Positions 1 to 6,705 of a DNA stretch of 12,211 nucleotides are shown here, piece by piece. The DNA is taken from NCBI GenBank assembly GCA_002353295.1, contig DEJG01000003.1, positions 1 through 12,211 on the forward strand. The letters are read 5' to 3'. Under the pieces are notes generated by a model, which searched no databases, was not told the DNA's origin, and worked only from the letters and a program-made list of their open reading frames with translations. The position numbers and the translations under genes are program-made. Source of the stretch: Prevotella sp. UBA2754 (GTDB lineage: Bacteria; Bacteroidota; Bacteroidia; Bacteroidales; Bacteroidaceae). Position 1 is the first letter of the stretch, and each line of letters starts with the position of its first letter.

Positions 1-234
1 GTGCTGGCCACCATCAACCACGATCTTGACCCAGCTAAGCGTCAGAGTATGAGCTATGCACCCATCCACATCGGTAAGAACGTCTGGATTGGGGCCAACG
101 CAACAGTGCTGGCGGGTGTTACCATCGGTGATGGAGCAGTTGTAGCCGCTGGTGCCGTGGTGACAAAGGATGTGGAGTCCAACACGATTGTTGGCGGTGT
201 GCCTGCCAAGTTGATTAAAAAGATAGAAGTGTAA
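1..234 (+). CDS. Hexapeptide-repeat O-acetyltransferase, 3' fragment (maltose/galactoside acetyltransferase type)
   Basis: The 5' part lies outside the window; the first in-window codon (GTG) is most likely an internal valine. The 77 visible residues carry an NHDLDP motif, then left-handed beta-helix hexapeptide repeats (IHIGKN, VWIGAN, ATVLAG, VTIGDG, AVVAAG, AVVTKD), and end in GGVPAKLIKKI. This is the classic C-terminus of the NodL/LacA/Maa and CatB-like acetyl-CoA-dependent transferases, which are trimers that acetylate sugars or other small hydroxyl compounds in the cytoplasm. The histidine in NHDLDP sits where that family has its catalytic histidine. The substrate cannot be told from this fragment; a role in surface-polysaccharide or sugar modification is possible, but no such neighbour is visible. 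The gene ends with TAA at 232-234. The family assignment is firm. Confidence 0.9.
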   Translation: MLATINHDLDPAKRQSMSYAPIHIGKNVWIGANATVLAGVTIGDGAVVAAGAVVTKDVESNTIVGGVPAKLIKKIEV

Positions 235-244
235 ACAAATAAAT

Positions 245-364
245 ATGGATAAGATAAAGATTCATGTATTTCAGATCAAGTCGTTAGGCTCATGGTTCCT
301 CTATCAGATTAACCAGGGACGCATCGCCGAAGGTGAAGCCCGATGTCCTACCGCATGTGATTGA
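245..364 (+). CDS. Doubtful small ORF, 39 codons
   Basis: An ATG ten bases after the acetyltransferase stop opens a 39-codon frame ending in TGA, starting MDKIKIHVFQIK and ending ARCPTACD. I do not recognise it. The upstream AT-rich stretch (aaacaaataaat) resembles translation starts in this phylum, so it could be a translated small protein. It could equally be the remnant of a longer gene broken by decay, or chance. It has no signal peptide, no clear membrane segment and two cysteines near the end. It lies between the acetyltransferase and the CPBP protease on the same strand. Confidence 0.2.
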   Translation: MDKIKIHVFQIKSLGSWFLYQINQGRIAEGEARCPTACD

Positions 365-383
365 ATTATAAATCGGAATTTAT
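364..383. repeat. AT-rich palindrome just before the CPBP start codon
   Basis: The sequence AATTATAAATCGGAATTTAT contains the palindrome ATAAAT-CGGA-ATTTAT (368-383) and ends three bases before the CPBP ATG at 387. A near-copy in inverted orientation lies across the stop codon of the same gene at 1166-1187. It could be a regulatory dyad, the arm of an inverted repeat bracketing the gene, or a coincidence of AT-rich sequence. Confidence 0.35.
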
Positions 384-386
384 GGA

Positions 387-1169
387 ATGAACAAAGTTGC
401 CAGTCTTTTAAAGCCCCTGATGCCAATTCTCTCGGCTGTTTATGGCTTAGGTGTCATTTACATAACAGCGTTGCCTGTTGATGGCAATCATCCAACCTTC
501 GTCGGCGAGATGCAGACATGGCTAATAACATTGGCGGGCATCGCAATGACGCTCTACCTTGTGCAATATGTTGAACCGAAAGTGTATCCTGCTGCAGAAC
601 AATTTCCGCTGAAGTTACCTTCGATTCCCGTCATCTTTGGACTACTATTGATAGCACCTCTATGGTTAGTTGCAGAAGGGTATATCGTATATGGTATGAC
701 GTCGCTGGCTCAGCCTGTCATGATGGCCCCGCTGACCTATACGACCGAAGAATTGCTCGAAGACCTTCTGTCCAGTATTCATGCTGTATTACTTGCCCCA
801 TTGCTTGAAGAATTGTGTTTCAGACAAATGGCTATTTCTCCCTTTCGTAGCCGTGGCGTACAGGTCGTTGTATGTGTGGTGATGGCCCTTTTGTTTGGAA
901 TGCTTCATGTGCGTAATTTCCCAGGTGCCTTTCTCAGTGCTCTGGTCTATGGAGGTGTGTTTATTTGGTCGCAAAACATTTGGTATAGCGTGATACTACA
1001 TGCAGGGAGAAACCTCGCAGCCACACTCCTTGCTATATACTGCTGGTTGCAATTTGGCGACATGCAGATGGCGAAAATACCCGTTATCATCCTGCCTGAT
1101 ATGAAGGTAGTCATCGCAAGTTTGTTTTTAGCCATTGCAGGATTACTTTTATTAAAGAAGAAACAATAA
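387..1169 (+). CDS. CPBP family intramembrane metalloprotease (CAAX protease/bacteriocin-processing type)
   Basis: This 260-residue polytopic membrane protein has the three conserved CPBP (Abi) motifs. They are EExxxR at residues 141-146 (EELCFR), FxxxH at 170-174 (FGMLH) and HxxxN at 205-209 (HAGRN). The glutamates and histidines are the expected metal and catalytic residues, so it should be an active membrane-embedded protease like Rce1. Hydrophobic segments lie near 11-30, 44-62, 80-100, 131-147, 158-175, 181-196, 198-220 and 240-256. Members cleave prenylated proteins in eukaryotes; in bacteria they are linked to bacteriocin maturation or self-immunity, sensing and surface display, but most have no known substrate. 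No bacteriocin or peptide transporter is visible nearby. ATG 387 is chosen because the nearby ATG at 382 runs straight into a stop. I see no convincing promoter, so it may be read through from upstream. Confidence 0.9.
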   Translation: MNKVASLLKPLMPILSAVYGLGVIYITALPVDGNHPTFVGEMQTWLITLAGIAMTLYLVQYVEPKVYPAAEQFPLKLPSIPVIFGLLLIAPLWLVAEGYIVYGMTSLAQPVMMAPLTYTTEELLEDLLSSIHAVLLAPLLEELCFRQMAISPFRSRGVQVVVCVVMALLFGMLHVRNFPGAFLSALVYGGVFIWSQNIWYSVILHAGRNLAATLLAIYCWLQFGDMQMAKIPVIILPDMKVVIASLFLAIAGLLLLKKKQ

Positions 1170-1187
1170 ATTCCAATTTATCGAATT
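1166..1187. repeat. Palindrome across the CPBP stop codon, inverted near-copy of 364-383
   Basis: ATAAATT-CC-AATTTAT (1166-1181) is a perfect 7+7 palindrome with a two-base centre, followed by CGAATT. Read on the minus strand, its 16-base core matches the core of 368-383 at 15 positions, and both copies carry a flanking AATT (two extra bases here). The TAA stop of the CPBP gene is at 1167-1169, inside this element. As RNA the stem is AT-only and too weak to be a confident terminator. Confidence 0.35.
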
Positions 1188-1423
1188 GTGAAACAAACGT
1201 CTTTAGGCTGAAAAATTGACATATGTGCCACAAATTCGTTGTACAATCCGAAATGTATTGATAAACTTTCGCCAGCAGGAAGAGAACCATATCATGGAGA
1301 ATGTCATAAACAACGAACTATGTTTGCGTGGCTATCCTCTACTATTGATCGGCTAAAAATATTGGAGTGAAATGCAAATTATTTGGTAGTATGGAATAAA
1401 AAATGTAACTTTGCGACTAGTTA
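1170..1423. other. Intergenic region of 254 bases with a startless open frame
   Basis: This holds the right half of a palindrome at its left end and a promoter at its right end. In between, plus-strand frame 1212-1370 stays open for 52 codons from one stop (TGA 1209-1211) to the next (TGA 1368-1370) without a usable start near its beginning; its later part reads DKLSPAGREPYHGEC and then MFAWLSSTIDRLKILE. It has a protein-like look and may be the remnant of a broken gene, but I cannot name a family and chance is not excluded. I see no tRNA or other known RNA here. Confidence 0.3.
1382..1413 (+). promoter_or_regulatory. Bacteroidetes-type promoter for the acid phosphatase gene
   Basis: A -33 element TTTG (1382-1385) and a -7 element TAACTTTG (1406-1413) are separated by exactly 20 bases, matching the TTTG / TAnnTTTG consensus of the primary sigma factor in this phylum. 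The expected transcription start is near 1420, which gives a leader of about 20 bases before the ATG at 1439. Confidence 0.75.
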
Positions 1424-1438
1424 TTGATAGAATTGAAG

Positions 1439-2182
1439 ATGAAAAAGAAATTATTATTGATAGTTAGCCTCTGCATAACGTTGGCTGCACAGGCACAGAT
1501 GAATGAAAAGTTGTATTTCACTGCCGAACAGATGCCGGATATGATGTTATTCATGCCTGGACCTCCAGACAGTACTTCGACGGCTTTCGCATACGATGTG
1601 AGCAGATATTATTGGGGCAAGGAGATGCGTAAGGATTCTGTGCGTGCTGCTGAGGCTACACGTGATGCCGTATATGGACTGGCTACCATTCTCGCCGAGT
1701 TTAAGGAAGCCTTCGGTATGGAGATTACTAAAGAAGGTACGCCCGAAATCTATAAGGTGTTGGATATGGGTACAGAAACTTGTGGGGAGGTGTGTACTCT
1801 GCCAAAGAGAAAGTATATGCGCCGCCGTCCGTTTATGGTGTTCAACGAGGAGACACTCTATCCTGAGGATGAACCCTCTTTGCGGAAGAATGGTTCATTT
1901 CCTTCTGGACACACCACACTGGGGTGGAGTGCAGCTCTGTTGATGATGGAGATTAACCCTGACCGTGCCAACGAGATCCTGGCTCGTGGCTATCGCTATG
2001 GAGAAAACCGAGTGGTGGTGGGTGCCCATTGGCAAAGCGACACAGATGCTGCCCGTGTAGCGACTTCAGCAGCTTATGCCAAATTACATACGAGCGAAGC
2101 TTTCCTGTTGCAGATGCGAAAGGCACGTGAGGAATTTAAGCGACTCAGTCAGGATTCTATTCGGGCAACAACAGCACAGTAA
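1439..2182 (+). CDS. Secreted class A (PAP2-type) acid phosphatase, PhoN/PhoC-like
   Basis: The 247-residue product starts with a signal peptide (MKKKLLLIVSLCITLAAQAQ), so it should be periplasmic. It has the complete class A non-specific acid phosphatase signature: K-x6-RP at residues 123-131, PSGH at 155-158 and R-x5-H-x3-D at 191-201 (NRVVVGAHWQSD). In this family the last histidine is the phosphorylated nucleophile and the PSGH histidine the acid/base. It would release phosphate from a range of organic monoesters. An upstream in-frame TTG at 1424 would add five residues, but the ATG at 1439 puts the signal peptide at the very N-terminus and lies at a sensible distance from the promoter. 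Its last 26 bases overlap the end of lutC on the other strand. The last ~25 residues are charged and follow the conserved domain. Confidence 0.93.
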   Translation: MKKKLLLIVSLCITLAAQAQMNEKLYFTAEQMPDMMLFMPGPPDSTSTAFAYDVSRYYWGKEMRKDSVRAAEATRDAVYGLATILAEFKEAFGMEITKEGTPEIYKVLDMGTETCGEVCTLPKRKYMRRRPFMVFNEETLYPEDEPSLRKNGSFPSGHTTLGWSAALLMMEINPDRANEILARGYRYGENRVVVGAHWQSDTDAARVATSAAYAKLHTSEAFLLQMRKAREEFKRLSQDSIRATTAQ

Positions 2183-2750
2183 CACTGCGGGCAGCCTGGG
2201 CTCCCATGACCAATACTTGGGCTATATCGGCTGTCTTGGAAGGACCGCTGATGAATGTGCCGTAGCCGTCGTAGGTCTTGTCGAACTCAATGCGCTTGTA
2301 GGCTTCGTGCATGTTGTTGACAATCTGTGATTTAGACAACAGAATGACGAGGTTTTCGGAGATAAAGCAAACAGCTTTCTCCTTCGTCTGCTGGGGAATC
2401 CAGATGCAGGCATTCTCTGCCACACCGAACTTGCCACGGATGATGCCTACATCGGTGCCGTTAAGGTCTCGGGCACGCCCCACATTGTCTGGATTGCGCG
2501 TGGCGATGGTGATTTCTGGCAGGTTGCTGGCTATCTCCTTGGCATCGGGATAGAGTTCGCGAATGAGGACATTGATGTCGCGCCCCAGTTCCACTTCTAT
2601 AGCGTTACCACCCACACTCTTCGTCATATTCATGAACTGGAGCAGTGGGTCAGGGTAGGTGATGGCTTTGATGTCACTCAGGTCGGGCATATCGTACTGC
2701 TCACGAATGTTAGCCTTATATTTTTTTAGTATATCTTCTTTACTGCTCAT
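2157..2750 (-). CDS. lutC: Lactate utilisation protein LutC (LUD domain)
   Basis: The 197-residue protein belongs to the LutC/YkgG branch of the LUD superfamily. The C-terminal GPSKTADIAQ motif (residues 169-178) is the family hallmark, and RGKFGVAENACIW (105-117) fits the preceding conserved block, where many homologues read AETGT. With LutA and LutB it forms the non-flavin, iron-sulfur L-lactate oxidising system described in Bacillus subtilis; LutC carries no Fe-S motif. It is last in the lctP-lutA-lutB-lutC row, 65 bases after lutB, and that gap contains two small hairpins. ATG at 2748-2750 gives MSSKEDILKKYK; AAAGAATTGAAG lies just upstream. The stop codon lies inside the converging phosphatase gene. 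It is somewhat shorter than the roughly 240-residue Bacillus protein. Confidence 0.9.
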   Translation of the reverse strand: MSSKEDILKKYKANIREQYDMPDLSDIKAITYPDPLLQFMNMTKSVGGNAIEVELGRDINVLIRELYPDAKEIASNLPEITIATRNPDNVGRARDLNGTDVGIIRGKFGVAENACIWIPQQTKEKAVCFISENLVILLSKSQIVNNMHEAYKRIEFDKTYDGYGTFISGPSKTADIAQVLVMGAQAARSVTVLLLPE

Positions 2751-2752
2751 AA

Positions 2753-2833
2753 CTTCAATTCTTTTAGTCGAGCTTCGCTCTTTGTAAAAGCGACTTCGTC
2801 GATTACTTCAATTTTTCAATCCTTCAATTCTTT
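2753..2833. repeat. Hairpin element bounded by 12-base direct repeats between lutB and lutC
   Basis: CTTCAATTCTTT occurs exactly at 2753-2764 and 2822-2833, with a partial third copy (CTTCAATT) at 2806-2813. Between them are two short perfect hairpins with the same TTC loop: GAGC-TTC-GCTC (2770-2780) and CGAC-TTC-GTCG (2791-2801). The right copy encodes part of the LutB C-terminus (KELK) and the left copy sits two bases ahead of the lutC ATG. The layout resembles a small REP-like palindromic element or an mRNA processing/attenuation site in the operon. Confidence 0.5.
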
Positions 2834-4186
2834 AATCTGTTCGTGGAATGGTTTCTTGGGGAATTTCATCATGTCGTGGCCTTCAGCCCAGGGATTAAGA
2901 CTGCAATTGATGATAGGCGAGGGGATGATGTTGGCCCAGTGAGCCAAATTGGTTCCCAAATTGTAAATACTCGGATTACCATAGAGCACGGACATAGCGC
3001 GACACATGAGTTTCTTCTGCGGATTGGCGGTGCCCAACGAGTCTAACTGCTGGCGCCAGAGGTATATCTGATCGCCCAGATTAACCTTTACAGGACAAAC
3101 CGACTGACAGGAATTGCAAAGCGTACAGGCTGATACATTACCACTGTGCTGCTGAGGGTCGCGCAACATACCTAGATTGATACCGATAGGACCAGGAATG
3201 AAATAACTGTAGCTGTAACCGCCCGAACGACGATAAACAGGACAGGTGTTCATGCACGACCCACAACGGATGCACTTCAGTGACTCCCAGTGTTCCGGGT
3301 TGGCTATCCACTCGGAACGCCCGTTGTCCACCAGTATGATGTGCATGTGATGGGCTGTAGGGCGAGCCTTGCGGAAGTGTGAGGTGTAGGTGGTGGTGGG
3401 TTGTCCGGTACCTGCTCGGCAGAGCATACGCTGGAAGACCGCCAGACAGTCGTAGTTGGGAATGACTTTCTCCAGTCCGATAGCTGCAATATGCAGTTTC
3501 GGACACGATGTTGACATATCGGCATTCCCCTCGTTGGTGCATACCACAATATCGCCCGTAGAGGCAATGCCGAAGTTGGCACCCGTCATACCGGCATCGG
3601 CGGTCAGGAACTCGTTGCGCAGGGATAGGCGAGCCCTATAAGTAAGGTACGTGGGGTCGTGATTGCCTTTCTCGTTGGAGATTCCTTTCTCCTCGAACAA
3701 TTCACCCACATCATCGTGGTTGAGGTGGATGGCGGGCATCACGATATGGGATGGTTTCTGACCCTTCAACTGGATGATGCGCTCGCCCAGGTCGGTCTCC
3801 ACGACTTCAATGCCACGCTCCTCCAAATAGGGGTTCATCTCGCACTCTTCGGTGAGCATCGACTTCGATTTCACCATCTTCTTCACGTCATGGTTCTTTA
3901 GAATGCCATACACTATCTCGTTAAATTCCTCTGCATCCTTGGCCCAGTGTACCTCCACGCCGTTTTTCTCGGCATTGGTAGCAAACTGGTCGAGGTATTC
4001 GTCCAGATGGGTAATGGTGTGGCGCTTAATGGCAGAAGCCTTCTCGCGCAACTGTTCCCACTCATCCAGTCCGTATGCCATATTATCTCGCTTCGTTCTT
4101 ACTGCCCAGAACGTGGCATCATGCCAGTGGGCATACTGCTGATTCTTTAAGAACGCTTTGGCTGCTTTGCTATGTTGTGTGCTCAT
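2816..4186 (-). CDS. lutB: Lactate utilisation iron-sulfur protein LutB
   Basis: The 456-residue protein has a LUD domain (about residues 60-290, including GMTGANFGIASTGDIV at 199-214) followed by two ferredoxin-type clusters. The first is CxxCxxCxxxCP at C305, C308, C311 and C315 and the second is at C354, C357, C360 and C364, enough for two [4Fe-4S] centres. This is the LutB/YkgF architecture: the central electron-carrying subunit of the LutABC L-lactate oxidation system, probably cytoplasmic or membrane-associated. The C-terminal region after the clusters, including NPWAEGH (431-437), matches the family layout. Length is near the usual 470-480. Its ATG is only two bases after the lutA stop, so the two are almost certainly co-transcribed and probably translationally coupled. 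Confidence 0.94.
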   Translation of the reverse strand: MSTQHSKAAKAFLKNQQYAHWHDATFWAVRTKRDNMAYGLDEWEQLREKASAIKRHTITHLDEYLDQFATNAEKNGVEVHWAKDAEEFNEIVYGILKNHDVKKMVKSKSMLTEECEMNPYLEERGIEVVETDLGERIIQLKGQKPSHIVMPAIHLNHDDVGELFEEKGISNEKGNHDPTYLTYRARLSLRNEFLTADAGMTGANFGIASTGDIVVCTNEGNADMSTSCPKLHIAAIGLEKVIPNYDCLAVFQRMLCRAGTGQPTTTYTSHFRKARPTAHHMHIILVDNGRSEWIANPEHWESLKCIRCGSCMNTCPVYRRSGGYSYSYFIPGPIGINLGMLRDPQQHSGNVSACTLCNSCQSVCPVKVNLGDQIYLWRQQLDSLGTANPQKKLMCRAMSVLYGNPSIYNLGTNLAHWANIIPSPIINCSLNPWAEGHDMMKFPKKPFHEQIKELKD

Positions 4187-4188
4187 AA

Positions 4189-4920
4189 TTATAATCCACT
4201 TGCTAAGATTTCAACCACGTGTTTGAACTCAATCTTCAGACCTTGTTTCTTGGCTACACCAGCCATGTGCATCAGGCAGGAACAGTCGGGACCTGTCACG
4301 TATTCGGCACCCGTCTGGATATGGCGCTCCACCTTGTCCTTACCCATCTGGGCACTGATGGCTGTCTCTTCTACAGAGAACATACCGCCGAAACCGCAAC
4401 ACTCATCGGGGCGTTCGGGTTCCACCACGTTGATGCCGTCAACGAGTTGCAGCAGGTCCTTTATTTTATTAAAAGGTGTAATATGCTCTTCGGAAGGCGA
4501 GGAGAGTCCTAATTCGCGAACACCATGACAGGAGTTGTGAAGACTCACCTTATGAGGGAAAGTGCCTAAACGACGATTCACTTTTATCACATCATGAAGG
4601 AACTCAACGACATCCATACATCTCTTCGCCGTCTGGCATTCATGGTTCAACAGACGGGGGTAGTTCAGTTTGACAAAGGCGGTGCAACTCACTGACGGGG
4701 CAACGACATAGTCAAATTCCTTGAAGAGGTTCTCGAATTTCTCGGCCAATGGGATGGCTTGCTTCTCAAAGCCGGCATTCGCCATCGGTTGTCCACAACA
4801 GGTCTGTTTGAGAGGGTAGGTGACGTCAATCCCTAAATGACGCAGTAACTTATAGGTTGCTACGCCAACTTCTGGAAAGACAGCATCCACATAGCAAGGA
4901 ATAAATAGTCCTATCTTCAT
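4189..4920 (-). CDS. lutA: Lactate utilisation protein LutA ((Fe-S)-binding, two CCG domains)
   Basis: The 243-residue protein has two cysteine-rich CCG domains. The first has C9, the CCG triplet at 41-43 (KQTCCGQPMANAGF) and C79; the second has C131, CCG at 174-176 (DECCGFGGMFSVEE) and C213/C215. This is the LutA/YkgE family, related to GlcF and heterodisulfide reductase subunit B, whose CCG domains bind an iron-sulfur cluster. With LutB and LutC it oxidises L-lactate to pyruvate. Length matches the roughly 240 residues usual for LutA. It starts 28 bases after the lctP stop and ends two bases before lutB. Confidence 0.94.
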   Translation of the reverse strand: MKIGLFIPCYVDAVFPEVGVATYKLLRHLGIDVTYPLKQTCCGQPMANAGFEKQAIPLAEKFENLFKEFDYVVAPSVSCTAFVKLNYPRLLNHECQTAKRCMDVVEFLHDVIKVNRRLGTFPHKVSLHNSCHGVRELGLSSPSEEHITPFNKIKDLLQLVDGINVVEPERPDECCGFGGMFSVEETAISAQMGKDKVERHIQTGAEYVTGPDCSCLMHMAGVAKKQGLKIEFKHVVEILASGL

Positions 4921-4948
4921 ATATACTTATCAATTATCTTTTTTCAAT

Positions 4949-6562
4949 TTAAATCACGTGTAATCCCAACAATACCATCAAACCGTTCATGAGAATCCAG
5001 AAGATGGCAAAAGGTAGTGTCTTACGCATGATGTCACCATCCCGTCCTTCCATGTCACAGGCTGCCGTCGCAATGGCAATGCTCTGAGGAGAGAGTAGTT
5101 TACCACCTTCGGAGCCAGCACAGTTAGCAGCAGCAACCCAGTTGGTCTCGTTACCAGAAATACCAAAGAAGTTGGCTTCGTTGACCAGTCCCAATTGACC
5201 TGCGGCAGCAGCCTGTAGCTTTCCAAACAGGATGTTTGCCGATGTAGCAGAACCAGTGACGAATGTTCCGATACTACCGATGAGTGGGGCAAAGAAAGGA
5301 TAGGCGGCACCTGTCATTGTCACCAGTCCAGTAGCGATGCTTAATGTCATACCAGTATTGTTCATCAATGATGCAAGTGCTACCAAACAGCAGATTGTTA
5401 GTGCAGTCTTTTGTAAGTTATATGTTGTCTTACCTAATAGCTTCATGAGCTTACTAAACGAAAGCCCTTGGATAAGTCCGCCAATCATTGCACCAAGGAA
5501 CACCATCAGACCAGCATTTGCCAGCCATCCGAATGAAAAGGTATTGCCAATGACAGGTATTTGGAATTTCGTCACTAAAGTAGACTTCAGAAGTGCATTG
5601 ATGTCTGGACAGATCTTGCTGGAGATGAGGATAAAGAAAATAATGAAACCGTAAACACTCCAAGCACGGAAGGTTTTGGCAGCACCGAACTTCTTTTTCT
5701 CAATATGCACGACATCCTTTCCTGCCTCATGCCGCATAAAGAGCTTGTTGTAGATAAGCATGGCGATGATAGCACCGACACTGCCTAAGATAGCAGGCGT
5801 CTCAGGTCCTAAGAATAAAGCGCAGCTAAACTGGATGATGATGGAGAATGTACCTACGAACAACGCTAATGTCAGGTTCTTCATAATCTTTGTCTTGTCT
5901 GTCATCATCAAGATGAGGAACGGGGTGATGTAGAACATGAGCGAGAGTTGAATGATGATATAGGTAGAGATACTGCATAGCATATCATGCGTAGCCATAC
6001 TTCCTGTCAACTCGCCAGCTACTTCATTGGCAAGTGTTGTAGCAGGAAGACCTACAGCTCCAAAACCTACAGCCACAGTGTTGGCTACAAGACAGATGAC
6101 AGCAGAGAACATTGGCTTGAACCCCAGTCCGATAAGGATAGCCGCAGGGATGGCAACAGCAGTTCCGAAACCAGCCATGCCTTCTAAGACACCACCGAAT
6201 CCCCACGTCAAAAGCAATACTAACAGTCCTTTGTCTGATGTCAGTTGAATAAATTGTGTTTTTATCGTCTCGATCTCTTTTGTCTCGCAAAGGATGTTAT
6301 AACTGAAAATTGCACAGATGATGATGAGGATAATTGGAAAGCAAGCTTTAAGGAAACCTTCAACAACTGACCATACTGTTATGCCGACAATGGAGGTCTC
6401 AGCATATTTTTCGGGTATAATACCCAAAGCTGGTATGGCGAAAATAGACAAAAGGATAGTTGCAACTAATGTAATTAAAGCGCTTTTCCAACCTGACATT
6501 TTGAGTCCCATCATCAAAATGAACAGGAATGCAATAGGTATTGTAGAAATAAGCGCTGCCAT
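4949..6562 (-). CDS. lctP: L-lactate permease (LctP/LldP family)
   Basis: The 537-residue, very hydrophobic protein has a dozen or more membrane segments. It carries the LctP signature GFGGVLEGMAGFGTAVAIPA (residues 121-140) and the conserved C-terminal block ending GGKLLSPQSIAIATAA. Family members (E. coli LldP, GlcA) carry lactate, and often glycolate, with protons across the inner membrane; both D- and L-lactate are usually accepted. Here it is the first gene of the lut operon and lies opposite a D-lactate dehydrogenase, so lactate is the likely substrate. The start MAALISTIPIAFLF places the first membrane helix right at the N-terminus. The predicted mRNA leader is about 30 bases. Confidence 0.93.
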   Translation of the reverse strand: MAALISTIPIAFLFILMMGLKMSGWKSALITLVATILLSIFAIPALGIIPEKYAETSIVGITVWSVVEGFLKACFPIILIIICAIFSYNILCETKEIETIKTQFIQLTSDKGLLVLLLTWGFGGVLEGMAGFGTAVAIPAAILIGLGFKPMFSAVICLVANTVAVGFGAVGLPATTLANEVAGELTGSMATHDMLCSISTYIIIQLSLMFYITPFLILMMTDKTKIMKNLTLALFVGTFSIIIQFSCALFLGPETPAILGSVGAIIAMLIYNKLFMRHEAGKDVVHIEKKKFGAAKTFRAWSVYGFIIFFILISSKICPDINALLKSTLVTKFQIPVIGNTFSFGWLANAGLMVFLGAMIGGLIQGLSFSKLMKLLGKTTYNLQKTALTICCLVALASLMNNTGMTLSIATGLVTMTGAAYPFFAPLIGSIGTFVTGSATSANILFGKLQAAAAGQLGLVNEANFFGISGNETNWVAAANCAGSEGGKLLSPQSIAIATAACDMEGRDGDIMRKTLPFAIFWILMNGLMVLLGLHVI

Positions 6563-6599
6563 GGAATTTGGTTTTTAGTTATTATTACAAAAGTTTGTG

Positions 6600-6612
6600 G
6601 CAAATATACAAA
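6600..6612 (-). promoter_or_regulatory. Promoter -7 region for the lctP-lutABC operon
   Basis: Read on the minus strand, this is TTTGTATATTTGC, containing the -7 box TATATTTG (minus strand, 6608 to 6601). Transcription would start near 6594, about 30 bases before the lctP ATG. The -33 element is poor; only T-rich sequence is present. The 13 bases are an exact inverted copy of 6670-6682. Confidence 0.6.
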
Positions 6613-6669
6613 AAAAAAATTAATATAAGAAGAAATAGATGGTTAATTAAATTAATTTATAAAGAATAA

Positions 6670-6682
6670 TTTGTATATTTGC
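6670..6682 (+). promoter_or_regulatory. Promoter -7 region for the D-lactate dehydrogenase gene
   Basis: TTTGTATATTTGC contains the -7 box TATATTTG at 6674-6681. The expected start near 6688 gives a short leader of about 18 bases. No good TTTG -33 box is found at the usual distance, and the region 6641-6660 is instead a run of TTAATTAAATTAATTTAT, partly palindromic. A weak -33 would fit a promoter needing an activator. Confidence 0.6.
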
Positions 6683-6705
6683 AAAAATATGATTTAAAGA
6701 ACTAA

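Noticed and set aside
387..1169. Abortive-infection (phage defence) gene, because CPBP proteins are sometimes labelled Abi
   Set aside because: The name alone is not evidence; there are no defence, phage or mobile genes around it.
1170..1423. A tRNA or other structural RNA in the gap before the phosphatase gene
   Set aside because: I could not find a cloverleaf, CCA end or any conserved RNA core; only weak AT-rich pairing is present.
1424..1438. Five-codon N-terminal extension of the acid phosphatase from a TTG start
   Set aside because: It would bury the signal peptide behind extra residues, and ATG 1439 fits the promoter distance and the MKKK signal peptide start.
2753..2833. CRISPR-like array from the repeated CTTCAATT units
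   Set aside because: Repeats are only 8-12 bases, unevenly spaced, partly coding, with no cas genes in the window.
3138..3582. Overlapping minus-strand open frames inside lutB
   Set aside because: They lie in other frames of a clearly conserved gene and their translations are low-complexity, rich in Ser, Pro, His and Arg, with no recognisable motif.
4921..4948. Separate promoter for lutA
   Set aside because: The 28-base gap after lctP has no TAnnTTTG box on the minus strand, so readthrough from lctP is the simpler reading.
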